From: Rhizobium favelukesii
GTDB lineage: Bacteria; Pseudomonadota; Alphaproteobacteria; Rhizobiales; Rhizobiaceae
Direction of reading: 5' to 3'
Assembly: GCF_000577275.2 (NCBI RefSeq)
Contig: NZ_HG916852.1
Coordinates: 2,979,001 to 3,043,000, forward strand
Length of the DNA stretch: 64,000 nucleotides
This document shows, one piece after another, positions 63,701 through 64,000 of the stretch. Position numbers and translations under genes: made by a program. The number at the start of each line of letters is the position of its first letter. Position 1 is the stretch's first letter. Below the pieces are notes generated by a model. The model worked only from the letters and a program-made list of their open reading frames with translations. It searched no databases and was not told the origin of the DNA.

Positions 63701-64000
63701 GACCCAGCGCTCCTATGATTGCTTCCAGCACTTCCACACCGGCGCACTCGACGGTCAGGCTGACCCCGTTCGGCAGGAGTGCGCTCACCTTGGATGCGGG
63801 AAGGCACTGGCTCAATGGCTTGGTCTTCTTCAGATCGCCAGCAGAACCCGAGTGCATATCCGGAGCAATCTGAACCGGAACGAACGCCGAGGCCAAAGGC
63901 AATTGACGCTCCGCTCTGGACTTCTTCATCCACTTCCGGACGAGATTCGCATTGACGCCGTGCTCCAGCGCCAGCCGCGAGACCGAAACGCCGGGTTCTA
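63681..64000 (-). CDS. tnpA: IS66 TnpA (Orf1), N-terminus beyond the window
   Basis: The C-terminal ~106 codons of the IS66 Orf1 HTH protein. The recognition-helix region reads S-V-S-R-L-A-L-E-H-G-V-N-A-N-L-V-R-K-W. The end of the domain has L-P-N-G-V-S-L-T-V-E-C. The frame is open through the right edge. Confidence 0.88.
   Translation of the reverse strand, partial: EPGVSVSRLALEHGVNANLVRKWMKKSRAERQLPLASAFVPVQIAPDMHSGSAGDLKKTKPLSQCLPASKVSALLPNGVSLTVECAGVEVLEAIIGALGHVQTGR

Larger units (their letters stand above)
61627..64000 (-). mobile_element. IS66 family insertion sequence, partial at right edge
   Basis: The three-gene order tnpA-tnpB-tnpC on the minus strand is that of IS66. The tnpC-proximal end is placed at 61627, where the plus strand reads GTAAGCGCGATTTT, matching the usual GTAAGCG terminus of the family. 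The tnpA end and the other inverted repeat are beyond the window. Confidence 0.85.

Overview
The window looks like chromosomal DNA of a Rhizobiaceae alphaproteobacterium (Sinorhizobium/Ensifer, Rhizobium or Agrobacterium type). The reasons are the gbpR / chvE-gguABC sugar locus, a rhizobial inositol dehydrogenase, a membrane urate hydroxylase pathway, IS66/IS110/IS481 family transposases and generally GC-rich codon use. No species can be fixed from the sequence alone.

Region 1 (1-17 kb) is purine catabolism. It holds the end of xdhB, then puuD (urate to 5-hydroxyisourate), a lipoprotein and guaD on the plus strand, and a minus-strand run puuE-uraD-[mntA-hepT]-allA-uraH plus a metallophosphoesterase. 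Together these carry guanine and xanthine through urate, 5-hydroxyisourate, OHCU, allantoin and ureidoglycolate. Two foreign blocks interrupt it. A redox block at 5.7-12.5 kb has two LysR regulators, a cupin, an IS110 element, a broken aldo/keto reductase fused to a RibD-like remnant, a quinone oxidoreductase and an FMN-dependent lactate dehydrogenase. A MntA-HepT toxin-antitoxin pair sits inside the allantoin operon.

Region 2 (17-32 kb) is mostly core genes: a FAD oxidoreductase and mnmD (tRNA wobble modification) with overlapping start codons, a three-PAS hybrid histidine kinase, a Tyr-rich exported protein, a DEAD-box helicase, a VOC protein, an EamA exporter, and the three-gene cassette of circularly permuted ATP-grasp, alpha-E and transglutaminase-like proteins.

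Region 3 (30-44.7 kb) is sugar uptake and oxidation. It has chvE-gguA-gguB-gguC-aldehyde dehydrogenase under divergent gbpR, idhA with sites resembling IolR operators, and a ROK repressor divergent from xylF-xylH-xylG. Stem-loops follow both periplasmic binding-protein genes.

Region 4 (44.75-64 kb) has the marks of a genomic island starting at tRNA-Arg(CCG). It is bracketed early on by the C-terminal (44.9 kb) and N-terminal (53.8 kb) pieces of an IS481-type transposase. Between them lie an RHH antitoxin with a decayed ParE, an envelope-modification operon (phosphoethanolamine transferase, receiver-only regulator, PAP2 phosphatase, CmoA-like enzyme, isoprenylcysteine-methyltransferase-like protein), a deletion scar joining dienelactone hydrolase and sulfite oxidase remnants, a two-gene membrane module and hdeA. 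Beyond come an SDR/SnoaL pair with HxlR, hipB with a frameshifted hipA, an MscS channel with a cyclic-nucleotide-binding domain, two small proteins sharing an unnamed repeat, and an IS66 element running off the right edge.

The most interesting candidates are the CmoA/ICMT/EptA operon, the shared-repeat small proteins, the split IS481 boundary next to the tRNA gene, and the overlapping start codons of mnmD and its divergent FAD partner.
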